Of a DNA stretch of 64,000 nucleotides, positions 8,156 through 17,903 are shown one piece after another. The stretch is from Gammaproteobacteria bacterium (GTDB lineage Bacteria > Pseudomonadota > Gammaproteobacteria > Pseudomonadales > Azotimanducaceae): the NCBI GenBank assembly GCA_012269545.1, contig JAAXKB010000039.1, positions 64,659-128,658 of the forward strand, given 5' to 3'. The notes under the pieces are model-generated. The model had not been told where the DNA came from. It did no database searches and worked only from the letters and a program-made list of their open reading frames with translations. Numbering within the stretch: position 1 is the stretch's first letter; each line of letters begins with the position of its first letter. A program made the position numbers and the translations under genes.

Positions 8156-8915
8156 GCCAACAATTTCTCTATCGTTTTGGGAACGTAACCGGCCCATTCT
8201 ATTTCACCCGCAGTCGAGGTGCTTTATCCGTCAATCTCAAGATCAACTTAAGCAGCATGCTGCTCAGGCCGCCCTTTCCTACATCGCGCCCAAGCTTGAG
8301 CGGAAAAGTGTTGTCGGCGTCGGCACCGGTTCAACTGCCAATTACTTCATTGATGAACTGGCTAAGATCAAACACACCTTCGACGCCGCTGTTGCATCCA
8401 GCGAGGAAACACACCGGCGACTCACCGCTCATGGCATTACTGTCGTGGATCTCAACGCGGCGCCACAGCTTGACGTCTATGTCGATGGCGCTGACGAGAT
8501 TGATAAATCCTGCAGCATGATCAAGGGAGGAGGCGCAGCCCTCACCCGTGAAAAAATCGTGGCATCCGCTGCCGACGAATTCGTCTGCATCGCCGACAGT
8601 AGTAAGTTGGTCAATCAACTCGGCGCTTTCCCTTTGCCTATCGAGGTTATTCCCATGGCACGCAGCCTCGTCGCCCGAGCCTTGGTTGCATTAGGCGGCC
8701 ATCCGATCTGGCGCGAAGGCGTCACGACGGATAACGGTAACCTCATCCTCGACGTTCATGGCTTTGCTATTGATCAACCTCTCAATCTTGAGCGGCAAAT
8801 CAACGATATCGCCGGCGTCGTCTGCAACGGCATTTTCGCCCAACAGGCCGCCAATGTCGCGTTTTTGGCAAGCGATAGCGGCGTCACTGTCTTAAACCCG
8901 CTGCAGCAGGGGTAG
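8154..8915 (+). CDS. rpiA: ribose-5-phosphate isomerase A (start uncertain)
   Basis: Interconverts ribose 5-phosphate and ribulose 5-phosphate in the pentose phosphate pathway. Family motifs: VGVGTGSTA, the SSEETHRRL loop, [11 protein letters not shown] with catalytic Asp residues, and [13 protein letters not shown] with the catalytic Lys. Coordinates run from the only in-frame ATG (8154), but that ATG has no ribosome site, overlaps the ilvA start on the other strand, and adds about 24 residues absent from the family. E. coli RpiA (MTQDELKK) aligns with SQDQLKQ at codon 28. A strong GAGGTG (8216-8221) lies 4 bases before ATC 8226, which would give a 229-residue protein, so an ATC start is plausible. 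Convergent with the GlcD-type oxidase gene. Confidence 0.93.
   Translation: MPTISLSFWERNRPILFHPQSRCFIRQSQDQLKQHAAQAALSYIAPKLERKSVVGVGTGSTANYFIDELAKIKHTFDAAVASSEETHRRLTAHGITVVDLNAAPQLDVYVDGADEIDKSCSMIKGGGAALTREKIVASAADEFVCIADSSKLVNQLGAFPLPIEVIPMARSLVARALVALGGHPIWREGVTTDNGNLILDVHGFAIDQPLNLERQINDIAGVVCNGIFAQQAANVAFLASDSGVTVLNPLQQG
8177..8205 (+). promoter_or_regulatory. candidate promoter for rpiA
   Basis: TTGGGA (8177-8182), a 17-base spacer and TATTTC (8200-8205) form a moderate sigma-70 match. Transcription would begin near 8212, after the first in-frame ATG of rpiA (8154) but before the GAGGTG ribosome site at 8216-8221, which supports the downstream start of rpiA. Based on consensus matching only. 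Confidence 0.4.
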
Positions 8916-8938
8916 TACACGCCCGCCAAGCAGCGCTT

Positions 8939-10324
8939 TCAGGCATCGGTCATCGGCAGCAATTTATCCGGGTTAAGAATTTGGTCCGGGTCAAACAGAT
9001 TTTTCAATCCGCGCATGAGCGATATCTCTTCATCACTCCGGCTGTATCCAAGAAAATCTCGCTTCAGTAAGCCCACCCCGTGCTCGGCTGAGATACTGCC
9101 GCGTCGCGCCTGCACTAGCTCGAAAATCTTCGGGCTCATGGTGTGTCCGATATGAAAGAACTCTTCAAGTGATACAGATTCCGGACGCAGGATGTTCAGG
9201 TGTAAATTTCCATCACCAATATGCCCGTACCAGCACACTTCAAAATCCGGATATCCTTCGTCGACGTAACGATCCACATCGGCAAGAAACCCCGGCACTT
9301 CGCTGATGCGAACAGACAGGTCATTTTTGTATGGCGTATACGGCGCTAGGCTCTCAGATATCCCCTCACGCAACTGCCACAAAGCAGCTGCCTGAGCCTG
9401 AGATTGACTGATCACTCCGTCCACCAGCCAGCCTTCTTGCATACAGACGGAAAATGCTTCTTCGGCCTTATCCAGTTCGGATTCGTCAAACTCCAGCAAG
9501 GCGTAATTGTCGACTCGACTTGCTAGCGGGGCGGACAAATCCCTATGCTCCTGTACTTTTTGCAGCGCCAAGTCGGAGAAGAACTCAAAAGCCGACAGTG
9601 TTAGCTTGTCACTGAACGCATGCAGGATATCCAGCAGATTCGCTACCGACGGTACGCCGACAACCATCACGGTCTGCGGCTGGGGCTGGGGGGCCAGATG
9701 CATATCCAACTCTCCAATCAGGCCCAGTGTCCCTTCAGAGCCAATCATCAAATGGCGGAAATCGTAACCTGTCGCGTTTTTGATTAGCCCTGCATTACAG
9801 TCGAGCAAAGCACCGGAACCTGTGACAACCTTCATGCCGGCGACCCAATCCCGTGTCAGACCGTAGCGAATGACTTTAATTCCGCCCGCGTTGGTGGCTA
9901 CGTTGCCACCGATTTGGGAGGAACCAGAAGAGGCGAAGTCCACCGGATAGTACAGTCCTTGTTCCTCAGCGAAGGCCTGAAGATTCGCCGTTATAACGCC
10001 CGGTTGGCAGGTTACGATCCGATCCTTGGCGGAAAAATCCAAAATTTTGTTCATGCGGTCAAAGGAAACGACGATTTCACCTTGGCTCGCAACAGCACCA
10101 CCCGACAATCCCGTGCGCCCTCCTGAAGGTACAAGCTTGCGCTGATGGGATCTTGCATAGGCAACAAGGTCTTGCAGTTGATCAAGACTCTCGGGAAATA
10201 CCACAGCGCTTGGGGCGACGACAAAACCGTTGGTCCAATCCTTGCCCCAGATCTGCAGGCTTTCCGGATCTTCTTTGATCTGCTGAGGTGCCAGTACACG
10301 GGTTAGCAAGGCGCTAGAGGCCAT
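8939..10324 (-). CDS. FAD-linked oxidase, GlcD/D-2-hydroxyacid dehydrogenase type
   Basis: Flavoprotein of the FAD_binding_4 plus FAD-oxidase C-terminal family (glycolate oxidase GlcD, D-lactate dehydrogenase, D-2-hydroxyglutarate dehydrogenase). 461 residues from ATG 10324, chosen because GGAGAG precedes it at the right distance; it overlaps the end of the hydrolase gene by 11 bases. PCMH-type FAD domain in the first half with VPSGGRTGLSGGAV, and GSEGTLGLIGE; C-terminal domain with GHIGDGNLHLN and SAEHGVGLLK, typical of the metal-binding active site of D-2-hydroxyacid dehydrogenases. Substrate not determinable. Last gene of the tkt-pgk-fba run. Confidence 0.88.
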   Translation of the reverse strand: MASSALLTRVLAPQQIKEDPESLQIWGKDWTNGFVVAPSAVVFPESLDQLQDLVAYARSHQRKLVPSGGRTGLSGGAVASQGEIVVSFDRMNKILDFSAKDRIVTCQPGVITANLQAFAEEQGLYYPVDFASSGSSQIGGNVATNAGGIKVIRYGLTRDWVAGMKVVTGSGALLDCNAGLIKNATGYDFRHLMIGSEGTLGLIGELDMHLAPQPQPQTVMVVGVPSVANLLDILHAFSDKLTLSAFEFFSDLALQKVQEHRDLSAPLASRVDNYALLEFDESELDKAEEAFSVCMQEGWLVDGVISQSQAQAAALWQLREGISESLAPYTPYKNDLSVRISEVPGFLADVDRYVDEGYPDFEVCWYGHIGDGNLHLNILRPESVSLEEFFHIGHTMSPKIFELVQARRGSISAEHGVGLLKRDFLGYSRSDEEISLMRGLKNLFDPDQILNPDKLLPMTDA

Positions 10325-11330
10325 GGGTCTCTCCACAGTAAGTTGTCCAATCACAGGCCTGATCCAGCCGCTGCCAAATAGCTGCCTGAATGTCTGGTGT
10401 TTCATTCACTAGGTGATGTCGGGCGGGCGGGATGATCTGAATCTGACCTCTAGGGTAGATGCGCTCCAGCACCGGCAAATTGTGCCGATAGCTCACGGTG
10501 CGGTCGCCGAAGCCCTGAATGATTTTGGGCTCCAAAAAAGAAGGCGCAGACGCCTCGAAGCGGCTAAACCAATTGACCATGGCATTCACCCACGCTACCG
10601 GCAGCGTCTGAGCTTGCAGCGGGTCGCAGCTCAGCAAAGCGACGAATTCTGGATTATCAATGTTCGTCGCAATGTCTCGCGGGCGGGACTCCACCAAGCG
10701 CTTGGCTAGCTCAAATACCCAACGCATGACCACCCAAGCGTAGGGCCTCACCAGCGGTGCAAGCAACACCATTTCCCCTGTCGGCCGATTGTGTTCCGTC
10801 AGTTGCTGCTGCTGCCAATATTCCATGGTCAAAGCACCACCCATACTTTGACCAAACCAATGCAGTGGCAGATCGTCTGACAGGCGTTTGGTCAATTTGT
10901 GCACGACCTCAACGACCTGAATGTAGCACTGGAAATCGCTGATCGTCGCCTGCGGTCCGGTAGACAGGCCATGCCCGATTTGATCAAACCCGACCACCGC
11001 GATATTACGCTGCAATAGCTGGGCGACCAGATGCCCATACAGGCCCATATGATCGTAGTAGCCGTGACACACCAGTGCCCACGCATCGGGCTTATTTCCG
11101 GCGGGCCTAAAAGTCTGCATAAAGACCCGCTCCTGACCGACTGCAGCCAAACCGTAGGAACGAGTCGCGCCAATTTTCTCAAAATCCAGACTGTAAAACG
11201 TGTTGTATTGCTCAAACAGACTCGGATCGATCTCGCACCAAGAGCTTTCGTCTACCGGCGGCGCGGCCAATCCATGGATCAAGGCGGCGTCATCAAAAAC
11301 ACATTGTCCGCGTTTGGCTAACTCGATCAC
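10314..11330 (-). CDS. alpha/beta hydrolase, lysophospholipase-like
   Basis: Serine hydrolase of the Hydrolase_4/PldB type, 338 residues, with no signal peptide. Visible: oxyanion-side CHGYYDHMG, the conserved FDQIGHGLS, nucleophile elbow GQSMGG (Ser in GxSxG), and a late HHLVNE giving the probable catalytic His. It starts at GTG 11330, 9 bases after the fba stop, and overlaps the next gene, so it is part of the central-carbon operon. Monoacylglycerol or lysophospholipid hydrolysis is the family role; the physiological substrate is unknown. Confidence 0.8.
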   Translation of the reverse strand: MIELAKRGQCVFDDAALIHGLAAPPVDESSWCEIDPSLFEQYNTFYSLDFEKIGATRSYGLAAVGQERVFMQTFRPAGNKPDAWALVCHGYYDHMGLYGHLVAQLLQRNIAVVGFDQIGHGLSTGPQATISDFQCYIQVVEVVHKLTKRLSDDLPLHWFGQSMGGALTMEYWQQQQLTEHNRPTGEMVLLAPLVRPYAWVVMRWVFELAKRLVESRPRDIATNIDNPEFVALLSCDPLQAQTLPVAWVNAMVNWFSRFEASAPSFLEPKIIQGFGDRTVSYRHNLPVLERIYPRGQIQIIPPARHHLVNETPDIQAAIWQRLDQACDWTTYCGETHGL

Positions 11331-11339
11331 GTCATCACC

Positions 11340-12404
11340 CTAGGCAATCAGTGGCTTCAAATCACCCGCGGCGTAATGCGTAAACATGGCTTCAAGTGAC
11401 TTCGCTTTGATTTTATCGGCATGACCCGCTGTACCGAACGCTTCATAGCGCGCCACAACAACGTCTTTCATGGCTTGCTGAGATACCGCCAAATACTTGC
11501 GGGGATCAAACTCGCTCGGGTTGCCCGCTAAGAACTTTCGAATCGAGGCCGTCGAAGCCAAGCGCAAGTCCGTATCGATGTTCACCTTTCGCACACCGTG
11601 CTTGATGCCTTGCTGAATTTCTTCCACCGGCACACCGTAGGTTTCCGCAATCTCACCGCCGTAGGCATTAATTTCCTGCAGCAGTTCTTGCGGCACGGAC
11701 GAACTGCCGTGCATCACCAGATGTGTATTGGGCAGTCGCTGATGAATGGCCTTAATACGGTCGATGGCCAGAATATCTCCAGAGGGTGGTCGGCTGAACT
11801 TGTATGCTCCGTGCGAGGTGCCAATGGCGATTGCCAATGCATCCACCTCGGTTTTCGCAACAAAATCCGCTGCCTCCTCCGGATCCGTCAGAAGCTGATC
11901 CATGTTCAATACGCCCTCCGCACCAACACCGTCTTCTTCTCCAGCGGTGCCGGTTTCAAGAGAGCCCAAGCAGCCAAGCTCTCCCTCAACAGAAACGCCA
12001 CAGGCGTGAGCCATTTCCACTACTCGACGCGTCACAGCAACGTTGTACTCATAATCTGCCGGTGTTTTTTGATCCTCCAACAAGGAGCCGTCCATCATCA
12101 CCGAGGTGAAACCGATCTGCATGGAACGCTGGCAAACGTCGGCCGATGCACCGTGGTCTTGATGCATAACCACCGGTATGTGTGGGAACTCCTCCACTGC
12201 CGCGAGTATCAAATGACGCAAGAAATTGGGGCCCGCGTACTTGCGTGCGCCGGCAGAGGCCTGCACGATTACTGGGCTGTTGGTTTCATCAGCCCCTTCC
12301 ATGATGGCGCGCATCTGTTCTAAGTTGTTTACGTTAAAGGCTGGCACGCCGTAGTCGTTCTCTGCCGCATGATCCAAAAGCTGGCGCATACTGATAAGAG
12401 CCAT
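11340..12404 (-). CDS. fba: class II fructose-1,6-bisphosphate aldolase, Calvin-cycle subtype
   Basis: Zinc-dependent aldolase that joins or splits dihydroxyacetone phosphate and glyceraldehyde 3-phosphate. 354 residues. The N-terminus [27 protein letters not shown] is typical of the Calvin-type (CbbA) subgroup common in Pseudomonas. Zinc ligands and catalytic parts are visible: [22 protein letters not shown] with an inserted acidic loop, [16 protein letters not shown] and KVNIDTD. Co-oriented with pgk 58 bases upstream. It also serves gluconeogenesis; no Rubisco gene is seen, so the subtype name should not be read as evidence for carbon fixation. Confidence 0.96.
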   Translation of the reverse strand: MALISMRQLLDHAAENDYGVPAFNVNNLEQMRAIMEGADETNSPVIVQASAGARKYAGPNFLRHLILAAVEEFPHIPVVMHQDHGASADVCQRSMQIGFTSVMMDGSLLEDQKTPADYEYNVAVTRRVVEMAHACGVSVEGELGCLGSLETGTAGEEDGVGAEGVLNMDQLLTDPEEAADFVAKTEVDALAIAIGTSHGAYKFSRPPSGDILAIDRIKAIHQRLPNTHLVMHGSSSVPQELLQEINAYGGEIAETYGVPVEEIQQGIKHGVRKVNIDTDLRLASTASIRKFLAGNPSEFDPRKYLAVSQQAMKDVVVARYEAFGTAGHADKIKAKSLEAMFTHYAAGDLKPLIA

Positions 12405-12462
12405 AGTCGTTCTCCGCTAAATTTTATCGTTCCACATTACATTCGCTTCAGTGTTGATGCCG

Positions 12463-13638
12463 TTACAGCGCACTGCTTCGCTCACTCAAGACAGCAACGG
12501 CAGGCAAGGTCTTGCCCTCAACCAACTCTAAAAATGCACCGCCTCCGGTTGAGATATAGGACAGGCCATCCGCCAACCCGTACTGCTCGACCGCTGCTAA
12601 CGTGTCGCCACCGCCGGCAATCGAAAAGGCATCACTAGCCGCGATAGCCTCGCCAATCGCCTTCGTTCCCTGACCAAACTGCGGAAATTCAAATACCCCG
12701 ACGGGCCCGTTCCACATAATCGTTTGGGCATCCATTAGGCTGTCCGCCCAAGCTCGCGCGGTCACGGGGCCAATATCTAAAATCATCTCATCTGCCTGAA
12801 CGGCGTCTATGGCTTTTACGACACCGACCGCATTGGCAGCAAAAGCCTTGGCGACCATGACATCAACAGGAATCGGAATGTCCACCTGCTCGGCAATTTG
12901 CCGCGCGGCACTCACCAGATCTGGCTCGTGTAGCGAACTGCCTACTTCATAGCCTGCCGCTGCGATAAACGTATTGGCAATCCCGCCTCCGACGATGATG
13001 CGATCAGCGATGGATGCTAAAGACCCTAGCACTTCTAATTTTGTTGATACCTTGGCGCCGCCGATGATGGCGACCATCGGTGTCGCAGGACTTGCTAATG
13101 CTTGCTGAAAGGCTTTGAGTTCCGCGTCGAGCAGCAGTCCCGCGCATACCCTTGGCGCGTACTTCGCGACGCCATGCGTGGACGCTTGCGCCCGATGGGC
13201 GGTACCAAACGCGTCCATGACAAATACATCGCAAACCGCAGCCATACGTCGCGCTAATGACTCATCGTCAGCTTTTTCTCCGCGCAAAAAACGAACGTTT
13301 TCCAGCAGGGCCACCTGCCCTGCTTGCACCTTGCTGCAATCCTCCAGTCCGGATAACAGCGCTACCGGCGCATCCAGTAATTCACCCAATCGACCGGCCA
13401 CCGGCGCCAAAGACGCCGACGCATCGAAACTGTCTTCCTTGGGACGGCCCAAATGCGACATTACCACCACACTGGCACCCTGACGGAGCGCGGCCTCAAT
13501 GGTGGGGAGTGATGCCCTGATACGGGTGTCGCTCGTCACCCTACCGTCGCTGAGCGGCACATTGAGATCCGCACGAATCAATACGCGCTTGCCCGACAAC
13601 ACCAATTCCGACATTGACGTTATGTGAGGTATGTTCAT
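12463..13638 (-). CDS. pgk: phosphoglycerate kinase
   Basis: Transfers phosphate between 1,3-bisphosphoglycerate and ADP. 391 residues, normal length. Motifs: [14 protein letters not shown] near residue 20, [19 protein letters not shown] segment, [22 protein letters not shown] and GGGDTLAA at the C-terminal nucleotide site. ATG 13638 is taken as the start; ATG 13614 (MSELVLSG) is possible. It lies 52 bases after tkt. In Pseudomonas an epd (erythrose-4-phosphate dehydrogenase) gene usually separates tkt and pgk; none is present here. Confidence 0.97.
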   Translation of the reverse strand: MNIPHITSMSELVLSGKRVLIRADLNVPLSDGRVTSDTRIRASLPTIEAALRQGASVVVMSHLGRPKEDSFDASASLAPVAGRLGELLDAPVALLSGLEDCSKVQAGQVALLENVRFLRGEKADDESLARRMAAVCDVFVMDAFGTAHRAQASTHGVAKYAPRVCAGLLLDAELKAFQQALASPATPMVAIIGGAKVSTKLEVLGSLASIADRIIVGGGIANTFIAAAGYEVGSSLHEPDLVSAARQIAEQVDIPIPVDVMVAKAFAANAVGVVKAIDAVQADEMILDIGPVTARAWADSLMDAQTIMWNGPVGVFEFPQFGQGTKAIGEAIAASDAFSIAGGGDTLAAVEQYGLADGLSYISTGGGAFLELVEGKTLPAVAVLSERSSAL

Positions 13639-13690
13639 TGCCTGAGGTGTTCCTAAGTGTTTGTTGCTTGCGCGGGCCTACCCAAGCATC

Positions 13691-15673
13691 TTATGAGCTG
13701 CCCATCACAGCCAGAGCTTGCGCAACAACCCGATCGGTTGTCATGCCCATCGCCTCCAGAGCTTGCTGCCCGGGCGCTGAAAGGCCGAAGCGATCTATAC
13801 CCACTACTGCACCATCCAGACCAACATACTTAAACCACGTGTCGGGATGACCCGCCTCGACGGCCACACGGGCGCGCAGGTCTGGCGGCAAAACCGAGGC
13901 TTGATAGGCCGCGTCTTGAGCAGCAAATACTTCAACACATGGCATCGAAACCACCCGGGCAGCGATACCCTGTTCGGCCAAAACACCGGCTGCTTCGAGG
14001 GTAAGCGATACTTCCGAGCCCGTCGCAATAAGCACAACTTGCGGCGTTTGAACCGGTTCATGCAGCACGTAACCGCCACGCGCTACGTTCGCGAAGGCCT
14101 CTTCCGAACGTGCCTGAGCAATGGTCTTTTGGCGCGTAAATACCAGAGCCGTTGGGTTCGTCTTGCTTGCCACGGCCGATTTCCACGCGATGGCTGTTTC
14201 AACGGTATCGCAGGGACGCCATGTCGCAAGATTGGGTGTCGTGCGGAGGTTAGCCAACTGCTCTACCGGTTGGTGCGTTGGGCCATCTTCACCAACGGCA
14301 ACCGAGTCGTGGGTGTAGACAAATATGTTTGGCAATTGCATCAATGCAGCTAGGCGCACCGCATTGCGGGCGTACTCCATAAAGATCAGGAATGTTCCTG
14401 TAAACGGTCGGTAACCACCGTGCAACTGCATACCGTTGCTGATCGCTGTCATGCCAAATTCCCGGACGCCGAAGCTCATGTACTGATCGTCTCGAGCATT
14501 GCTCCAGCGGGTGTTGTTCGAGCCTGTCAGGTCCGCAGATCCACCAAACAACTCCGGCACACCCTGAGCAACGGCACCGAGAGCCGCTTGAGACGACTTG
14601 CGGGTTTCTAGATCTAGCGGATTCGCCTGTTGCTCCCTCGCAAAGGAGTCAATGGCTCGCTCCCAGCCGCTTGGCAGTTCGCCCTGCATCCGCCGCACAA
14701 GTTCGGCGGCTCGATCAGGGTTTTTCTGCTGGTAGGCTTCCATCGACGCCTGCCAATCTCGTTGCGCCTGAGCGCCGGCTTCGCGTTGATCCCAAGCCTG
14801 CTGAATATCCACCGGAATTTCCCAAGCGGGTGCCGTCCAGCCTAACTCCGCCTTGGTTAGCGCGACTTCTTCTTCGCCCAATGCTGCGCCGTGAACACCG
14901 GCAGTACCGCGCTTATTAGGGGAGCCAAAGCCAATGACGGTTTTGCAGCACACCAAGGTAGGACGACCGTCTGATTCCACCGCGTTCTTCAGCGCGTCGC
15001 TGATTTCCTGAGCATCATGCCCATTAACGTTTCGAATCACTCGCCAGCCATAGGCTTCAAAACGTGCCGGCACATCTTCATTGAACCACTCGTCAACCTC
15101 GCCATCTATCGAAATGCCGTTATCGTCATACAAACAAATCAGCTTCGACAGACCAAGTGTCCCGGCCAATGAAGCAGCCTCGTGCGAAATGCCTTCCATC
15201 AGGCAGCCGTCTCCTGCAATCACCCAGGTTCGGTGATCTACCACGGCGTTATCCTCGGTATTAAATTCTGCGGCGAGCTTTTGCTCTGCCAGCGCCATAC
15301 CTACCGACATTGCGAACCCTTGGCCTAGCGGCCCAGTTGTCGTTTCAACACCAGGACACTCGCCAAATTCCGGATGCCCGGCAGTCTTTGCGTGAAGCTG
15401 CCGAAAATCTTTGAGGTCTTGCAGGCTGACCTCATAGCCGGTGAGGTGCAGCAGTGCATACAGCAACATGGAACCATGGCCGTTCGAGAGCACAAACCTG
15501 TCTCGGTCGAACCAGTTCGGGTCACTCGGGTTATGCTTCAGAAAATCTCGCCAAAGCACTTCAGCGACGTCTGCCAGACCCATGGGAGCTCCGGGGTGAC
15601 CGCTACTCGCTGCCTGAACAGCGTCCATTGCCAAAACTCTGACGGCGTTGGCGTTTTCAAATCGTGTGGGCAT
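13691..15673 (-). CDS. tkt: transketolase
   Basis: Thiamine-diphosphate enzyme moving two-carbon units between sugar phosphates. 660 residues from ATG 15673 (MPTRFENANAVRVLAMDAVQ), which has GAAGG in front; the longer upstream frame is not family-like. Thiamine-binding motif GDGCLMEG followed by the NN-type metal site near residue 155-187, SGHPGAPMG with the conserved His near residue 26, and the pyrimidine-domain FGVREFGM and YTHDSVAVGEDGPTHQP. First gene of the tkt-pgk-fba operon and divergent from metK. Confidence 0.97.
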   Translation of the reverse strand: MPTRFENANAVRVLAMDAVQAASSGHPGAPMGLADVAEVLWRDFLKHNPSDPNWFDRDRFVLSNGHGSMLLYALLHLTGYEVSLQDLKDFRQLHAKTAGHPEFGECPGVETTTGPLGQGFAMSVGMALAEQKLAAEFNTEDNAVVDHRTWVIAGDGCLMEGISHEAASLAGTLGLSKLICLYDDNGISIDGEVDEWFNEDVPARFEAYGWRVIRNVNGHDAQEISDALKNAVESDGRPTLVCCKTVIGFGSPNKRGTAGVHGAALGEEEVALTKAELGWTAPAWEIPVDIQQAWDQREAGAQAQRDWQASMEAYQQKNPDRAAELVRRMQGELPSGWERAIDSFAREQQANPLDLETRKSSQAALGAVAQGVPELFGGSADLTGSNNTRWSNARDDQYMSFGVREFGMTAISNGMQLHGGYRPFTGTFLIFMEYARNAVRLAALMQLPNIFVYTHDSVAVGEDGPTHQPVEQLANLRTTPNLATWRPCDTVETAIAWKSAVASKTNPTALVFTRQKTIAQARSEEAFANVARGGYVLHEPVQTPQVVLIATGSEVSLTLEAAGVLAEQGIAARVVSMPCVEVFAAQDAAYQASVLPPDLRARVAVEAGHPDTWFKYVGLDGAVVGIDRFGLSAPGQQALEAMGMTTDRVVAQALAVMGSS

Positions 15674-15723
15674 AGACCTTCTCTTCGGGGTGAGGGACCA
15701 TTGTCCTTGTTTTGCGGTCCTTG

Positions 15724-15765
15724 CTGCAAACATTCTGCAAACTAAATCAAAATTAAGTCACTTAA
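15724..15765. promoter_or_regulatory. operator-like repeats between tkt and metK
   Basis: In the 162-base divergent region, CTGCAAAC occurs twice in direct orientation (15724-15731 and 15735-15742), an 11-base period that puts both copies on the same helix face, and TTAAGT-C-ACTTAA (15753-15765) is a perfect 13-base palindrome. They could bind a regulator of either divergent unit. No known consensus was recognised. Confidence 0.35.
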
Positions 15766-15835
15766 CCCCGCAAATGATATCCAGTAGCATCGCTGCCTCG
15801 ATAACTTGCCCTCGCCAGGGGGTCTCGGAGCCAAT

Positions 15836-16993
15836 ATGTCCAACCAGTCACTATTCACGTCTGAATCTGTCTCTGAGGGTCATCCTGACAAGGTGGCGGA
15901 TCAGATATCTGATGCAGTAGTCGACGCCATGCTAGCCCAAGACAGTGAGTCACGGGTTGCCTGCGAAACCATGATCAAAACCGGCATCGTGATCTTGGCC
16001 GGTGAAATCCGCAGCGATGCTGTGGTGGATTTCGACAAACTTACCCGGGCGGTCATTGAGCGCATTGGTTACAACGGTCCAGAGATCGGCTTTGACCCGG
16101 AAGCCTGCACAGTTGTCAACGCGCTGGGACAGCAGAGTTCGGACATTGCCATGGGGGTGGACGAGTCCAATGACCACGAGCAGGGAGCTGGCGATCAAGG
16201 GCTTATGTTTGGTTACGCCACTAATGAAACCGATGTGCTGATGCCAGCGCCCATCGTGTATTCCCATCGACTGGTGGAACAGCAGGCCAAGGCGCGCCGC
16301 AGCAGCCTGTCGTTTCTGCGACCCGATGCGAAGAGCCAGCTTACCTTTCGTTACGACGAGGCGGGCAAGCCCGTTGGTATTGATGCGGTTGTTCTGTCGA
16401 CCCAGCATTCTCCTGATGTGGATCAGGCCACCCTGCGCGAAGCGGTGATGGAAGAAATCATCAAGCCTGTGCTGCCAGCCAACTGGATATCCAGTGAAAC
16501 CCAGTTTCACATTAACCCCACCGGCCAATTCATTATTGGCGGCCCGGTTGGGGATTGCGGATTAACCGGGCGCAAAATCATTGTCGATACCTATGGCGGC
16601 ATGGCGCGGCATGGTGGTGGCGCCTTTTCTGGCAAAGACCCCTCCAAGGTAGATCGGTCTGCGGCTTATGCAGGTCGCTATGTCGCCAAAAATATCGTTG
16701 CAGCAGGCCTTGCCGAACGCTGCGAAATTCAGGTGAGTTACGCCATTGGCGTTGCCGAACCTACCTCCATCAGCGTGGATACCTATGGCACAGGTAAAAT
16801 TGGCGACAACGAAATTATTCAACTTGTCCGTGAACACTTTGATTTGAGACCAAAGGGACTTATCGCGATGCTGGACCTCAAACGCCCCATATATCAGCAA
16901 ACTGCCGCATACGGACACTTTGGTCGCAGCGGCGAAGACTTCACTTGGGAAAGCACGGACAAAGCTGACGTATTGGCGGCAGCTTTCTCTTAA
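15836..16993 (+). CDS. metK: S-adenosylmethionine synthase
   Basis: Makes S-adenosylmethionine from methionine and ATP. 385 residues from ATG 15836, which follows CGGAG; the ATG upstream at 15806 is less likely. Family motifs: [17 protein letters not shown] at the N-terminus, [12 protein letters not shown] near residue 120, and [16 protein letters not shown] near residue 260. Divergent from tkt. Followed after 39 bases by metF without ahcY between them, unlike many relatives. Confidence 0.97.
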   Translation: MSNQSLFTSESVSEGHPDKVADQISDAVVDAMLAQDSESRVACETMIKTGIVILAGEIRSDAVVDFDKLTRAVIERIGYNGPEIGFDPEACTVVNALGQQSSDIAMGVDESNDHEQGAGDQGLMFGYATNETDVLMPAPIVYSHRLVEQQAKARRSSLSFLRPDAKSQLTFRYDEAGKPVGIDAVVLSTQHSPDVDQATLREAVMEEIIKPVLPANWISSETQFHINPTGQFIIGGPVGDCGLTGRKIIVDTYGGMARHGGGAFSGKDPSKVDRSAAYAGRYVAKNIVAAGLAERCEIQVSYAIGVAEPTSISVDTYGTGKIGDNEIIQLVREHFDLRPKGLIAMLDLKRPIYQQTAAYGHFGRSGEDFTWESTDKADVLAAAFS

Positions 16994-17032
16994 CGGCAGG
17001 AACTCGTCGAGATGGGTTCCTAGGAATCCATC

Positions 17033-17890
17033 ATGAGCCATGCAGACAACTCCGCGATTCGCTCATCTTTGAGCTTTGAACTTTTCCCTCCCAAGGATGA
17101 GGCCGGTATCGACCGGCTGATCAGCGGCACGGTGACACGGCTCGCGGCATTCCGCCCTGATTACTTCTCCGTTACCTTCGGTGCCGGAGGCGCTACCCGA
17201 GAGGGCACACAAGCCTTGGTGGAAAAACTCGTTCGTTCGGGAACCAAGGCGGTTCCGCATCTTTCGGCCGCGGGCAGTACCAACGCGGAAGTCGACCGCC
17301 TGGTTGAACGCTATCGCAACCTAGGGGTTCAGCAAATCCTCTGCCTGCGGGGCGACCGACCTTCCAGCGGCGACCATCGCACCGTCTTTGCGAAAGATCT
17401 CGTCGAGCAGCTGCACCAACGCTTTCCCGGCCAATTCGAGTTGAGCGTCGCCGCCTACCCCGAGATACACCCTGATTCCGCGTCAGCGGAAGAGGATATT
17501 CACTACTTCGCAGCCAAGGTTCAGTCTGGGGCAAGCTCCGCGATCACTCAGTATTTTTATTCGCCTGATGCCTACGAGTACTTTATGGAGCGCTGTGCAA
17601 AGGCAGGCGTTCAAATACCCATTCATGCAGGCGTTATGCCCATAACGAACATCGATTCGCTGCAGCAATTTAGCGCCAAAGCCGGTGCTGACATTCCGCG
17701 CTGGCTGAGAAAGTCGGCGGCGAGTTTTGCCGAAGATGACGAGGGCTTAAGATCCTTCGGTGTGGAAGTAGTCACCAAGCTGTGCGAGAAATTACTGCAA
17801 ATGGGAGCACCTGGGCTACACTTTTACACCTTGAATCGATGGGGGGCGAGCAGCCAAATTTGTCGTAATTTGGGGTTCCCCGAGCACTAG
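17033..17890 (+). CDS. metF: 5,10-methylenetetrahydrofolate reductase
   Basis: FAD enzyme reducing methylenetetrahydrofolate to methyltetrahydrofolate for methionine synthesis. 285 residues, a single TIM-barrel domain as in bacteria. Seen: FELFPPKDEAG with the catalytic Glu, VTFGAGGATREGT, ILCLRGDRP and SAITQYFYSPDAYEYF, HAGVMPI. Placed after metK (39-base gap) in a small methyl-group operon, continued by rsmE, which consumes SAM. The short gap leaves no room for an SAH riboswitch. Confidence 0.95.
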   Translation: MSHADNSAIRSSLSFELFPPKDEAGIDRLISGTVTRLAAFRPDYFSVTFGAGGATREGTQALVEKLVRSGTKAVPHLSAAGSTNAEVDRLVERYRNLGVQQILCLRGDRPSSGDHRTVFAKDLVEQLHQRFPGQFELSVAAYPEIHPDSASAEEDIHYFAAKVQSGASSAITQYFYSPDAYEYFMERCAKAGVQIPIHAGVMPITNIDSLQQFSAKAGADIPRWLRKSAASFAEDDEGLRSFGVEVVTKLCEKLLQMGAPGLHFYTLNRWGASSQICRNLGFPEH

Positions 17891-17903
17891 GAAATCCGTT
17901 GAC

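Noticed and set aside
11598..12323. 241-codon open frame on the plus strand
   Set aside because: Antisense shadow of the complete fba gene, with no ribosome site and no recognisable protein features.
15950..16528. 192-codon open frame on the minus strand
   Set aside because: Antisense to metK; caused by codon bias of that gene.
16994..17032. SAH riboswitch before metF
   Set aside because: Such switches occur before methyl-cycle genes, but the gap is only 39 bases and shows no matching stem or pseudoknot.
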